A stretch of DNA of 40,517 bases from an uncultured Oscillospiraceae bacterium (GTDB taxonomy: Bacteria; Bacillota; Clostridia; Oscillospirales; Acutalibacteraceae). Each line of letters opens with the position of its first letter. Positions within the stretch are counted from its first letter, which is position 1. This document shows, piece by piece, positions 1-7,210 of the stretch. A model generated the notes under the pieces. The model had not been told where the DNA came from and made no database searches. It saw only the letters and a list, made by a program, of their open reading frames with translations. The stretch is taken from NCBI GenBank assembly GCA_905198295.1, contig CAJKBW010000016.1, positions 1-40,517 on the forward strand, written 5' to 3'. Position numbers and translations under genes: made by a program.

Positions 1-45
1 GCCAGGATATGGAAGTAATCTTCGTAAGTCTTCAAGGTCTGAGCC

Positions 46-1215
46 ATGTCTTCCCTCGCCCTATCCATGTATGTGCTGGAGAAAACCGGTTCCGCCGCGG
101 TTTTTGCCGGACTTCTGGCCGCCGCCATGCTGCCCACCATACTGCTTTCCCCCTTTGGCGGCATTCTGGCCGACCGGGCAAACCGCCGCAATATCATGGT
201 GGCGCTGGATGTGCTTTCCGGACTGGCCGTGCTGACGGCCGGAATCACTCTGAACTTTTGGCACGATATCACAGTCATCAGCATTCTGCTGGTCGTTTTA
301 TCGGTGCTGAGTGCATTTGAATCGCCCACGGTGCAGGCCTGCGTCCCACAGATGCTGTCCGGTGACAACCTTGTGAAGGGCAATGCCGCGGTCAGTCAGG
401 TGGCCGCAGTCACATCGCTGATCACCCCATTTTTGGGCAGCCTCTTTTATACCGCATTCGGCATACAACCGATTTTCTGCGCAGTGGTGGCCTGTTTCTT
501 GATTACTGCTCTGCTGGAAAGCTTTATCCAAATGGATAAACCGAAAGCCCTCCCCAAAACGCACGCTCCGACGATAATCAAAGAGGATTTTACGGTCACC
601 ACCCACTTTTTGCGCCGGGAACAGCCCGGTATTCTGAAACTGCTCCTGCTGGCCGCGCTGGTAAGCCTGTTCGTCGCCGGGACGGCTGTGGTGGGATTCC
701 CGTATCTGGTGCGCACGGTGCTGGGCCTTTCCGCCGGATATTACGGCGCGGCGGAGAGCGCCATGGGAGCGGCCGCCATCGCGGGAAGTCTGTGCGCTGC
801 GCTGCTCGCCAAAAGACTGCGCCTGCGCAGTCTAGGGACAATTTTCATCGCCTTCGGCCTGTGCCTGCTCCCGGGCGGTATCGCCTTTTTGCTCCCGATC
901 AGTGCCATTGGCCGTTACGCCATCCTGTTGGCGGTGTTCTGCGTCTGCCAGCTGGGCTGTACACTCTTTTCCACCTACGCGATTTCGGTCATACAGGCGC
1001 GCACGCCCGAGCATCTGATGGGCAAGGTCATGTCCTATGTGTTCACGCTCTCGCTGTGTGCACAGCCCTTGGGGCAGATCCTGTACGGTGCCCTGTTCGA
1101 TTACTTTTCCGACCGCGCCCACTGGGTACTGATTCCAAGCGGTCTGCTCATCTGCGCGGCCGGGCTTGCCTCATCCGGATTTTTCGCCCGCTGGGAGCAG
1201 CGCGAATCCGCATAA
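46..1215 (+). CDS. MFS transporter, probably lacking its first helix
   Basis: This is a major facilitator superfamily permease of 389 residues, an integral membrane protein that probably exports drugs or other small molecules. Alternating hydrophobic helices are visible throughout. The loop after the second helix carries GGILADRANRRN (residues 38-49), the MFS motif A region. The readable frame opens at ATG 46 with MSSLALSMYVLEKTG, which in this family normally sits inside helix 1 after a VSLLGSA-like segment. That segment seems to be present just upstream in another frame (positions 21-42 read VSLQGLS), while the gene's own frame has stops at 16, 25 and 40. The gene may therefore carry a one-base indel near 36-45, or translation may start late. 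No good ribosome binding site precedes 46. The family call is firm; substrate and integrity are not. Confidence 0.8.
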   Translation: MSSLALSMYVLEKTGSAAVFAGLLAAAMLPTILLSPFGGILADRANRRNIMVALDVLSGLAVLTAGITLNFWHDITVISILLVVLSVLSAFESPTVQACVPQMLSGDNLVKGNAAVSQVAAVTSLITPFLGSLFYTAFGIQPIFCAVVACFLITALLESFIQMDKPKALPKTHAPTIIKEDFTVTTHFLRREQPGILKLLLLAALVSLFVAGTAVVGFPYLVRTVLGLSAGYYGAAESAMGAAAIAGSLCAALLAKRLRLRSLGTIFIAFGLCLLPGGIAFLLPISAIGRYAILLAVFCVCQLGCTLFSTYAISVIQARTPEHLMGKVMSYVFTLSLCAQPLGQILYGALFDYFSDRAHWVLIPSGLLICAAGLASSGFFARWEQRESA

Positions 1216-1309
1216 CCGGAACGAACGCCGAGGGTTCCAATAACATGGCGGCGCCGCAGCTCAAAGGCCGCGGCGCCGTCCCCCTCTTCCGGATCAAGAC
1301 TGTCCGGCT

Positions 1310-1675
1310 TCAGGCTTTTCTTCGTTTTTCGCGTATTATGCTGATGAGCGGCAGCGCCGCCAACACAGCCAGCAGCACCGCAATACCCAGCAGGCACAGA
1401 AGCGGCACTGGAAACCCTATCCGGTAATACAGCTGCATGGTCGGTCCATATCCGCAAAGCAACAGCCCCGCACCGAGCAAAATTCCGAGCTGCACACCGA
1501 AGCGTACCCAACGCTTTGTCAGCAGAATGACCGCAATATCCCCCGCCAGCAGCACAAGATGCAGCGTCAGGTCCACTGCGTGCAGCGGCAGACCCAGCGC
1601 CGTGCCACAATACACAAACAGCACAGCATACGCCGCCGCGGTGAGCGCCAGCACCAGCAGCATGCTCCTTTTCAT
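1310..1675 (-). CDS. Small membrane protein, unknown function
   Basis: A 121-residue protein starting at ATG 1675, chosen because GGAGGA lies five bases upstream. It is almost entirely hydrophobic, with about four predicted membrane segments (roughly residues 4-24, 35-53, 59-75 and 88-112), and it ends in a basic tail, REKRRKA. I recognise no family motif. It follows smpB on the same strand with a gap of only 13 bases, so it is probably the last gene of that transcript. It converges with the MFS gene, with about 95 bases between their stop codons. A GC-rich inverted repeat near 1251-1280 lies in that gap but has no convincing T-run. Confidence 0.7.
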   Translation of the reverse strand: MKRSMLLVLALTAAAYAVLFVYCGTALGLPLHAVDLTLHLVLLAGDIAVILLTKRWVRFGVQLGILLGAGLLLCGYGPTMQLYYRIGFPVPLLCLLGIAVLLAVLAALPLISIIREKRRKA

Positions 1676-1688
1676 TTTCGTCCTCCGC

Positions 1689-2153
1689 CTACTGATTGCG
1701 TTCCTTGAGCGCGCGGTCGGCCTCCCGCTTCATATCGCGGCGTGCGGCATCCTCACGCTTGTCGTACAGCTTTTTGCCGCGGCACAGGCCAACCTGCACC
1801 TTCACAAGCGAGCCCTTGAAATACACCGACAGCGGAATCAGCGTAAATCCCTGCTGCTTGGTCAGGCCAAACAAGCGCATGATTTCCCGCTTGTGCAGCA
1901 GCAGCCGGCGCACCCGCAGCGGATCCCGGTTGAAAATGTTGCCGTGATCGTAGGGACTGATGTGCATGCCGCACAGCAGCATCTCCCCGTGGTCGATGCT
2001 GCACCATGCATCCCGCAGGTTGACGCCGCCGGCGCGCAGGGACTTGACCTCGGTGCCGGTCAGCTCGATACCGGCCTCCATAGACTCCTCGATAAAATAA
2101 TCATGAAACGCTTTCTTATTGGTGGAGATGGTTTTTATATTTCCTTCCGCCAT
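1689..2153 (-). CDS. smpB: SsrA-binding protein SmpB
   Basis: SmpB binds tmRNA and delivers it to stalled ribosomes for trans-translation. The 154-residue product has the typical family length and motifs: NKKAFHDYFIEESMEAGIEL near the start, GTEVKSLRAG (about 33-42), HGN..DP.R.RRLLLHK in the middle, and the basic C-terminal tail GKKLYDKRED followed by RRDMKREADRALK. The start at 2153 is chosen over an in-frame ATG at 2198 because GGGAGGT lies just upstream and the protein then begins MAEGNIKTIS, as relatives do. It follows the glycosidase gene by about 34 bases. The tmRNA gene itself is not visible in this window. Confidence 0.97.
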   Translation of the reverse strand: MAEGNIKTISTNKKAFHDYFIEESMEAGIELTGTEVKSLRAGGVNLRDAWCSIDHGEMLLCGMHISPYDHGNIFNRDPLRVRRLLLHKREIMRLFGLTKQQGFTLIPLSVYFKGSLVKVQVGLCRGKKLYDKREDAARRDMKREADRALKERNQ

Positions 2154-2187
2154 CGCCGTCACCTCCCGTATCCGTCTGTACAGACGG

Positions 2188-3447
2188 TCAGATTTCAATT
2201 GCCTGCGGCTTATCTTCGTACCAGGCCATCATGTTGAGCACCAGCCAGTTCCAGTTCTGGAAGCCCGGATTGATGATCGGCTCGCCCAGATCCGGATCGT
2301 AATATTCATGGAAGCAGCCGTTCAGCTCGAGATCACGGCCAAAGAGCTCCACCGTTTTTTCCACCAGCGCCGCCGCCTCGTCCTCGTAGCCGTAGCGCAC
2401 CAAACCGCGGAATACCATATAATTGCTGATGCCCCACACCGGCCCCAGCCAGTTGGAGGGATTGCCGCTCGCATCCAGCGAATACATCGCCTCCAGCTTC
2501 GACATCGTGCGCACGCCATAGGGCGCCCAGAAGGTTTTGGCATTGGTGATATGCTCACGCACCATCCGCTCAGCCTGTTCCGGCGTGGCGATGCCCGCCC
2601 ACATAGCCAGAAAACTCGACCACACGCCAAAACGCATGATCAGGCAATCCCAGTGGCGCGGACGGCCGGCATGCAGCTTCTGCGCCGGATCAATCGGCAA
2701 CAGGTTGAAATCCACCGAATAAAAGCAGCCGTCCCGCTCGTCCCAGCAATATTTCTGGATCGCGGCACGCAGCGCGTCGGCGCGGTTGTGCCAGCACACC
2801 GCCTGTGCACCGTCACCCAGTTTCTCGTACAGATAGGCGACCGCCAACAGCTCCCGGTACATCAGCGCATTGAGATAAATCGAACCGCTGCTGTTCTTCG
2901 GGCGGTAAAAAGTCGACGGGTCGTTGTCCACGCCGATAGCGAAATCGTCTTTCCAGAAAAACAGGCCGCAGGCGTGGCGGAACTCGCGGAAATACCGCTC
3001 CACAAACCGCACGATCTTCTCCATATGCGGCCGGATGAAATCAGCACTGCCGGTACAGCGGGCCACAAAGGCCGCATGCTGTGCCAGATTCGGCTTATGC
3101 ATATTGGTATCCAGTCCGCCGGTCAGATCGGGATCCTTAAAAGTATGGATAAAAATCGGGATATACCCCTCCGGCGAACAGCTCTCCAGGAAGTTGAGGA
3201 TGCAGCCCTCTTCCCCGGCGGCAATCTGGCTGTCGTCCATCTCCGGGCAGTCCAGCAGCACCTGACGCAGCGCCACATCCATCAGCCAGGAATCCCAGTC
3301 CCACAGCGTATTGCAATAGCAGGCGCTGCCCGGCGTCAGAAACGGATGCTTCAGCGGCCCTTCAGCCGGATGCAGCATCTCCCTGCTCTGCCGGTAAATA
3401 TATTCGCGCAGCATGGCCGGATAGCGGCCCGGCAGTTCACGTTTCAT
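2188..3447 (-). CDS. Trehalase/GH63-like (alpha/alpha)6-barrel glycosidase
   Basis: A 419-residue glycoside hydrolase of the trehalase/GH63/mannosylglycerate-hydrolase type, probably cytoplasmic because no signal peptide is seen. Diagnostic stretches are NTLWDWDSWLMD near residue 46, DDFAIGVDNDPS (about 168-179, likely holding the acidic general acid), NSSGSIYLNALMYREL, NWLGPVWGISNYMVF, and GCFHEYYDPDLGEPIINPGF near the C-terminus, where the HEYYDP glutamate would be the base. The start at 3447 has AAAGGA ten bases upstream. It lies between a small membrane-protein gene and smpB on the same strand, which is an unusual place for a carbohydrate enzyme. The exact substrate (an alpha-glucoside or alpha-mannoside) cannot be read from sequence. 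Confidence 0.85.
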   Translation of the reverse strand: MKRELPGRYPAMLREYIYRQSREMLHPAEGPLKHPFLTPGSACYCNTLWDWDSWLMDVALRQVLLDCPEMDDSQIAAGEEGCILNFLESCSPEGYIPIFIHTFKDPDLTGGLDTNMHKPNLAQHAAFVARCTGSADFIRPHMEKIVRFVERYFREFRHACGLFFWKDDFAIGVDNDPSTFYRPKNSSGSIYLNALMYRELLAVAYLYEKLGDGAQAVCWHNRADALRAAIQKYCWDERDGCFYSVDFNLLPIDPAQKLHAGRPRHWDCLIMRFGVWSSFLAMWAGIATPEQAERMVREHITNAKTFWAPYGVRTMSKLEAMYSLDASGNPSNWLGPVWGISNYMVFRGLVRYGYEDEAAALVEKTVELFGRDLELNGCFHEYYDPDLGEPIINPGFQNWNWLVLNMMAWYEDKPQAIEI

Positions 3448-3461
3448 ATAATCACAATCCT

Positions 3462-3950
3462 TTATTCCGTATCATTCATCCAGTTAAAGGGGAAAAACGC
3501 GATCTCGATGTGGGTATCGTAAGCCACGATTTCTTGCCCCTGCTCTTCCGGGAGAATGCGGTGATAAAACGCGGCGCGGTACAGCAGCGCGCGGTATTCC
3601 ACCGTGCCGCCATCGTTTCGCTGGAGCACCAGCGGCAGCAGCCCGACGGCCAGAATTACACACACCGCCCGCAGCCGGCCGCGCTTTGCCCGGCAGAATC
3701 CCCAGACCAGCAGCAGGATGACCGCCGTCGAAAGGCACAACCACAAAGCGGCCAGCGGCCGGGAACCCGCTACCGGCAGGCCGTTCAGGCCGATCCCAAG
3801 CACCCCACCCGCCAGCACACAGAAGGCCGGCAGGAGCAGCCCGAGCCACCATTTCCGCCTTTTGTGCGAAAGCACGATCTGCACCGCCGCCGCGGCGATA
3901 AACGGCAGCAAGAGAAGAAACGCTATCCCCAGGAAATAGAGAACGCCCAT
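3462..3950 (-). CDS. Small membrane protein in the recR transcript
   Basis: A 162-residue membrane protein with about four hydrophobic segments (roughly residues 3-26, 33-52, 62-80 and 89-104) and a soluble C-terminal part of about 55 residues ending FFPFNWMNDTE. I recognise no family. Start choice: GGAAGG sits seven bases before ATG 3950 and abuts an in-frame ATG at 3956, so 3950 is preferred. The longer open frame to 4061 would overlap recR. It is on the same strand as recR with a gap of about 64 bases and ends 14 bases before the glycosidase start, so it is probably cotranscribed with both. Some Firmicutes have a small gene after recR, but I do not claim homology. Confidence 0.7.
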   Translation of the reverse strand: MGVLYFLGIAFLLLLPFIAAAAVQIVLSHKRRKWWLGLLLPAFCVLAGGVLGIGLNGLPVAGSRPLAALWLCLSTAVILLLVWGFCRAKRGRLRAVCVILAVGLLPLVLQRNDGGTVEYRALLYRAAFYHRILPEEQGQEIVAYDTHIEIAFFPFNWMNDTE

Positions 3951-4014
3951 GATCATTCCTTCCGTTCTCAATAAAAAGAGATGCCGTGTATGCTTCTGCT
4001 CCTCCGGAACCCCT

Positions 4015-4614
4015 TTACAGGGCGCTGCGTCCCTCCAGCGAACGGCGCAGCGTGATTTCATCCGCGTATTCCAAATCGCCGCCCACCGGAATGCCGTAAG
4101 CGAGCCGGGTGACCTTCAGCCCGAAGGGCTTGAGCAGGCGGGAGATATAGGCCGCCGTGGTTTCCCCCTCAACGGTGGGGTTGGTAGCCATGATAACCTC
4201 CTGCACGGTGTCGTCCGCGACCCGGGTCAGCAGCTCCTTGATGCGCAGCTTTTCCGCATCGATGCCGTCCATCGGAGAAATGGTGCCGTGCAGGACATGA
4301 TACAGGCCGTTGTATTCCCGCGTGCGCTCAAAGGCGATCACGTCGCGGGGATCTTCAACCACGCAGATCACCGACCGGTCGCGGTTATCGGCGCTGCAGA
4401 TCGGGCAGATCTCATGGTCGGTGAGATTATGGCAGACCTTACATTCGTGAATTTGGGCGCGCGCCTCCTGAATGGAGGCAACCAGCGCCTCGGCCGATTT
4501 GTCCGGCATGTTCAATATGTGGAAGGCCAGCCGCTGCGCGGACTTGTGTCCCACGCTCGGCAGCCGTTCCAGCTGTTCCACCAGCCGCGCAAGCGGCGCC
4601 GCCAGATAGGCCAT
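4015..4614 (-). CDS. recR: Recombination protein RecR
   Basis: RecR works with RecO and RecF to load RecA at single-strand gaps. The 199-residue protein has the full architecture: an N-terminal helix-hairpin-helix (LERLPSVGHKSAQRLAFHIL, residues 15-34), a four-cysteine zinc site (C58, C61, C70, C73), a Toprim domain beginning SVICVVEDPRDV with the acidic residues intact, and a C-terminal Walker-B-like strand (VTRLAYGIPVGGDLEYADE). Its start codon lies one base from the ybaB stop, so the two are translationally coupled. The dnaX-ybaB-recR order is conserved in Firmicutes. Confidence 0.98.
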   Translation of the reverse strand: MAYLAAPLARLVEQLERLPSVGHKSAQRLAFHILNMPDKSAEALVASIQEARAQIHECKVCHNLTDHEICPICSADNRDRSVICVVEDPRDVIAFERTREYNGLYHVLHGTISPMDGIDAEKLRIKELLTRVADDTVQEVIMATNPTVEGETTAAYISRLLKPFGLKVTRLAYGIPVGGDLEYADEITLRRSLEGRSAL

Positions 4615-4615
4615 A

Positions 4616-4963
4616 TCAGAACAGCCCCGGCATATTCAGCCCGCCGGTGACCTTTCCCATCTCGGCTTCAGCGGTATCGGCCGCCTGCCGAATCGCCTCG
4701 TTGACCGCCGCGGTCACGAGATCTGCGAGCATCTCCACATCTTCCGGATCCACGACCTCCGGCTTGATGGTCAGCCCGGTCACCTTGTGCTTGCCGTTGA
4801 CCGTCGCAGTCACCGCGCCGCCGCCCGCCGCCGCAGTGTATTCTCGCTCGTCCAGCTCGGCCTGCAGCGCCGCCATATCCTCCTGCATCTTCTGCGCCTG
4901 GCGGATCATGCTCTGCATATTTCCAGGGCCTCTGCCCACACCCTCCGGCAAACGTGCTTTCAT
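4616..4963 (-). CDS. ybaB: YbaB/EbfC nucleoid-associated protein
   Basis: A 115-residue DNA-binding protein of the YbaB/EbfC family, a dimeric nucleoid-associated protein found between dnaX and recR in many bacteria. Family signatures are NMQSMIRQAQKMQEDMAALQ (long N-terminal helix, residues 15-34), VTATVNGKHKVTGLTIKPE in the sheet, and PEDVEMLADLVTAAVNEA in the C-terminal helix. The C-terminus GGLNMPGLF is also typical. It starts about 113 bases after dnaX and its stop nearly touches the recR start. The two neighbours make the identification secure. Confidence 0.96.
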   Translation of the reverse strand: MKARLPEGVGRGPGNMQSMIRQAQKMQEDMAALQAELDEREYTAAAGGGAVTATVNGKHKVTGLTIKPEVVDPEDVEMLADLVTAAVNEAIRQAADTAEAEMGKVTGGLNMPGLF

Positions 4964-5076
4964 TCTGTTTCAGCGTCCTTTCTGCATTTGTTTGTGCCTT
5001 CTGTGGAAGGCTGCGGGGCAGTACCCCCGGTATCGTCACCCGAAAAGGGCAGACGAATACATCCAATTTTTCCTTG

Positions 5077-6738
5077 TTACGGTTTAACCTCGACCTCTAC
5101 GCCCTTCTCCCGGCTGGCGCGCAGAAATGCGGTCAGCGGATCCTCCGTCGGCGGCGCCTGCCCGGCTGTTTTGCGGATCCCGATACGCAGCCGACGTCCG
5201 GTTTTCGCCTGCAGGATATCCTGCAGAAGCTTCTTGTTGCCATCCCGGGTGACCAGCGTCTTGAACAGGTCGTTGTCGGTGGCCACCAGCAGCAGATCAC
5301 CGCGCAGGAACGCGGACGAGCCGCTCAGCACACCGCACAGCGGCGGGCATGCGGAACTCAGCGCTTCCAGCACATCCTGCCACTGAGCAAACGGCACCTC
5401 CTGCACGGCTTCGGCCGGTTCCGGGCGGACGGCAGGTGCGGCAGACGGCGTAGCCTGCACCGTCTGTGCCGGCGCTTTCGGTACATCGACCGGCACATTC
5501 TCAGGAGGCGGTACAACCCCTTCCCAGACCGCCGGTACCTCCGCCACAACAGACACGGCCGCGGGCGGAACGGACGGTGCCGCAGGAATCTGTCCGGTAC
5601 TGATCCTATCCTCCAGCATTTTCACCCGCCGCAGCAGGCTGTCCACACTGTTGTCCAGCTCCGGTGAGCACAGCCGCAGCACCGCCATTTCCATCTCCAC
5701 CCGGCGGGATACGCCGCCGCGCAGCCGGTCAAGCGCGCGCTGCAGGGTATCCATACCGTGCAGGATGGACGGCAGATCGTAGCCGTCGGCCTCTGCCCGC
5801 ATCCGGTCGATATCCGCCTGAGAGGCGATGATCAGATCGCCGGGCTGCGGCACGCTTTTGAGAATCATCAGGTTGCGGTAAAAATCAATCCATTCCGCAC
5901 ACAGGCGCTCCATATCCCGGGAGGCACTGTGCAGCCGGTCGATAACGGCAAGTCCCGCGCCGCCGTCGTGCCGGCGCACCGCCGCCGACAGCTCGTAGAG
6001 GTGATCACGGCCGGTCATACCAGCCACTTCGGAAACCACCTGTGCCGTGATATCCTTCGTGCGGGACACGCACTGGTCGAGCAGCGAAAGCGCGTCGCGC
6101 AGCGCACCGTCGGACAGCCGCGCAATCAGCAGCGCCGCGTCTTCGGCGACGGTAAAGCCTTCCTGTCCGGCGATGTAATCGATGCGCCCCGCGATATCGG
6201 CAGGCCGGATGCGGTTAAAGTCAAAACGCTGGCACCGCGACAGGATGGTGGCGGGCAGCTTATGCACCTCAGTAGTGGCCAGGATAAACAGCACGTGCGC
6301 CGGCGGCTCCTCGAGCGTTTTAAGCAGTGCATTGAACGCGCCGCCGGAAAGCATGTGCACCTCGTCGATGATGTAAACGCGGTATTTCGCGACCGCGGGG
6401 GTGAAGCTGACCTCCTCCTGCAACGAGCGTATGTTGTCCACGCCGTTGTTGGAGGCGGCGTCAATTTCCACCACGTCCATGATGGAGCTGTCGTCGATGC
6501 CGCGGCAGATGTCGCATTCGTTGCAGGGATCCCCGTCGTGGGGATGCTGGCAGTTGGCCGCCTTGGCCAGAATTTTGGCACAGGTGGTCTTTCCGGTGCC
6601 GCGGGAGCCGGTGAACAGATAAGCGTGCGCCAGTCTTCCGGTGCGGATTTCATTTTTGAGCGTTTCGGTTACGTGCGGCTGACCGGAGACGTCTGAAAAC
6701 ACCTGCGGCCGCCATTTGCGGTACAGCACCTGATACAT
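5077..6738 (-). CDS. dnaX: DNA polymerase III subunit gamma/tau (clamp loader)
   Basis: DnaX is the ATPase motor of the replicative clamp loader. From ATG 6738 (MYQVLYRKWRP) the protein has 553 residues. It carries the Walker A motif GSRGTGKT (44-51), the zinc module cysteines C63, C72, C75 and C78, Walker B IIDEVH (123-128) and the SRC arginine finger (167-169). Domain III follows, then a proline/alanine/valine-rich linker (about 380-450) and a tau-like C-terminal domain. The longer open frame to 6894 is rejected because it runs through the SRP RNA, and an AAGGA site precedes 6738. I see no A-run slippery site of the E. coli kind, so a separate gamma form is not suggested. Confidence 0.97.
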   Translation of the reverse strand: MYQVLYRKWRPQVFSDVSGQPHVTETLKNEIRTGRLAHAYLFTGSRGTGKTTCAKILAKAANCQHPHDGDPCNECDICRGIDDSSIMDVVEIDAASNNGVDNIRSLQEEVSFTPAVAKYRVYIIDEVHMLSGGAFNALLKTLEEPPAHVLFILATTEVHKLPATILSRCQRFDFNRIRPADIAGRIDYIAGQEGFTVAEDAALLIARLSDGALRDALSLLDQCVSRTKDITAQVVSEVAGMTGRDHLYELSAAVRRHDGGAGLAVIDRLHSASRDMERLCAEWIDFYRNLMILKSVPQPGDLIIASQADIDRMRAEADGYDLPSILHGMDTLQRALDRLRGGVSRRVEMEMAVLRLCSPELDNSVDSLLRRVKMLEDRISTGQIPAAPSVPPAAVSVVAEVPAVWEGVVPPPENVPVDVPKAPAQTVQATPSAAPAVRPEPAEAVQEVPFAQWQDVLEALSSACPPLCGVLSGSSAFLRGDLLLVATDNDLFKTLVTRDGNKKLLQDILQAKTGRRLRIGIRKTAGQAPPTEDPLTAFLRASREKGVEVEVKP

Positions 6739-6767
6739 AAGCCTTTTCCTTCCCTCCCGCAGGCGGC

Positions 6768-6792
6768 AAAAATAAACCGCCGGACTCCGGCG
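6768..6792 (-). terminator. Terminator after the SRP RNA
   Basis: On the minus strand a six-base-pair GC stem (CGCCGG, loop AGT, CCGGCG) is followed by GTTTATTTTT. It sits about 30 bases after the SRP RNA 3' end and 30 bases before the dnaX start, so it probably separates the abundant RNA from dnaX, with partial read-through feeding the operon. Confidence 0.65.
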
Positions 6793-6820
6793 CATCTGAG
6801 CGCAAACGCCGCGTGCTCTC

Positions 6821-6941
6821 GGGCATACGGACGGACAGGTTACCTGCGGCGCACGGGGCAACCGCTTAATGCTGCTCGGTTCCCCGCCTGACATGGTTCA
6901 CGGCGCACCGTCGCACAGGACCAGCCCGCCCGTATGCCCCA
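6821..6941 (-). ncRNA. scr: Signal recognition particle RNA (small bacterial type)
   Basis: This is the RNA scaffold of the signal recognition particle; Ffh binds its domain IV. The minus strand contains the conserved apical core GUCAGG - CGG-GGAA-CCG - AGCAGC - UUAAGCGG, with a GGAA tetraloop closed by three G-C pairs. It is flanked by GUCCUGUGCG on the 5' side and CGCCGCAGGU on the 3' side, as in other Firmicute SRP RNAs. The ends pair perfectly: GGGCAUACGG near 6939-6930 with CCGUAUGCCC at 6830-6821. At about 120 bases it lacks the Alu domain of the B. subtilis 271-base form. It lies directly upstream of dnaX, the usual Firmicute location. The transcript may begin a little earlier, near 6955. 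Confidence 0.95.
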
Positions 6942-6961
6942 AAGCATACGGCGTGTCTTTT

Positions 6962-6990
6962 AGTATACACGATCCTTTCCGAAAAATCAA
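6962..6990 (-). promoter_or_regulatory. Promoter of the SRP RNA
   Basis: On the minus strand TTGATT (6990-6985) and TATACT (6967-6962) are separated by exactly 17 bases, a near-consensus sigma-A promoter. Transcription would start near 6955. The -35 box lies only five bases outside the end of the inverted-repeat element at 6996-7210. Confidence 0.85.
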
Positions 6991-6995
6991 CGGGT

Positions 6996-7210
6996 TTTTG
7001 ACGGCTGTCGGGATGCCGTGCCGGACTTCTTTTAGGGGCCTTTTTGAAAAAAGGCCCCTAAAACCCCGAAAAACATTAAGATGCGCGGCGTCCGCCGCCC
7101 TTAGGGCGGCAGGCACCGCGCATTTTCAAAGTTCTTTGAGATTTTTAAGAGCTTTCTTTCAAGAAAGCTCTTAAACGGGGTTCGGGGCAGCGCCCCGACA
7201 GCCGTCAAAA
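6996..7210. repeat. MITE-like element with 17-bp terminal inverted repeats
   Basis: A 215-bp non-coding element bounded by a perfect 17-bp inverted repeat beginning TTTTGACGGCTG (6996-7012 and 7194-7210). It contains three further strong palindromes: a 16-bp-arm hairpin around TTTTAGGGGCC (about 7031-7064), a GC-rich cruciform with GCCGCCC/GGGCGGC (about 7080-7124), and a 15-bp-arm hairpin around TTTAAGAGCTTTC (about 7145-7175). This is the build of a miniature inverted-repeat transposable element. No transposase is encoded here. Its right repeat contains the stop codon of the neighbouring MetH-like gene. No clear target duplication was seen. Confidence 0.75.

Noticed and set aside
5077..6738. 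Programmed frameshift in dnaX producing a short gamma form
   Set aside because: No A-AAA-AAG-type slippery run was found on the coding strand.
6739..6894. N-terminal extension of dnaX to ATG 6894
   Set aside because: This segment is the SRP RNA and its terminator; the extra residues have no DnaX homology and a good ribosome binding site lies before 6738.
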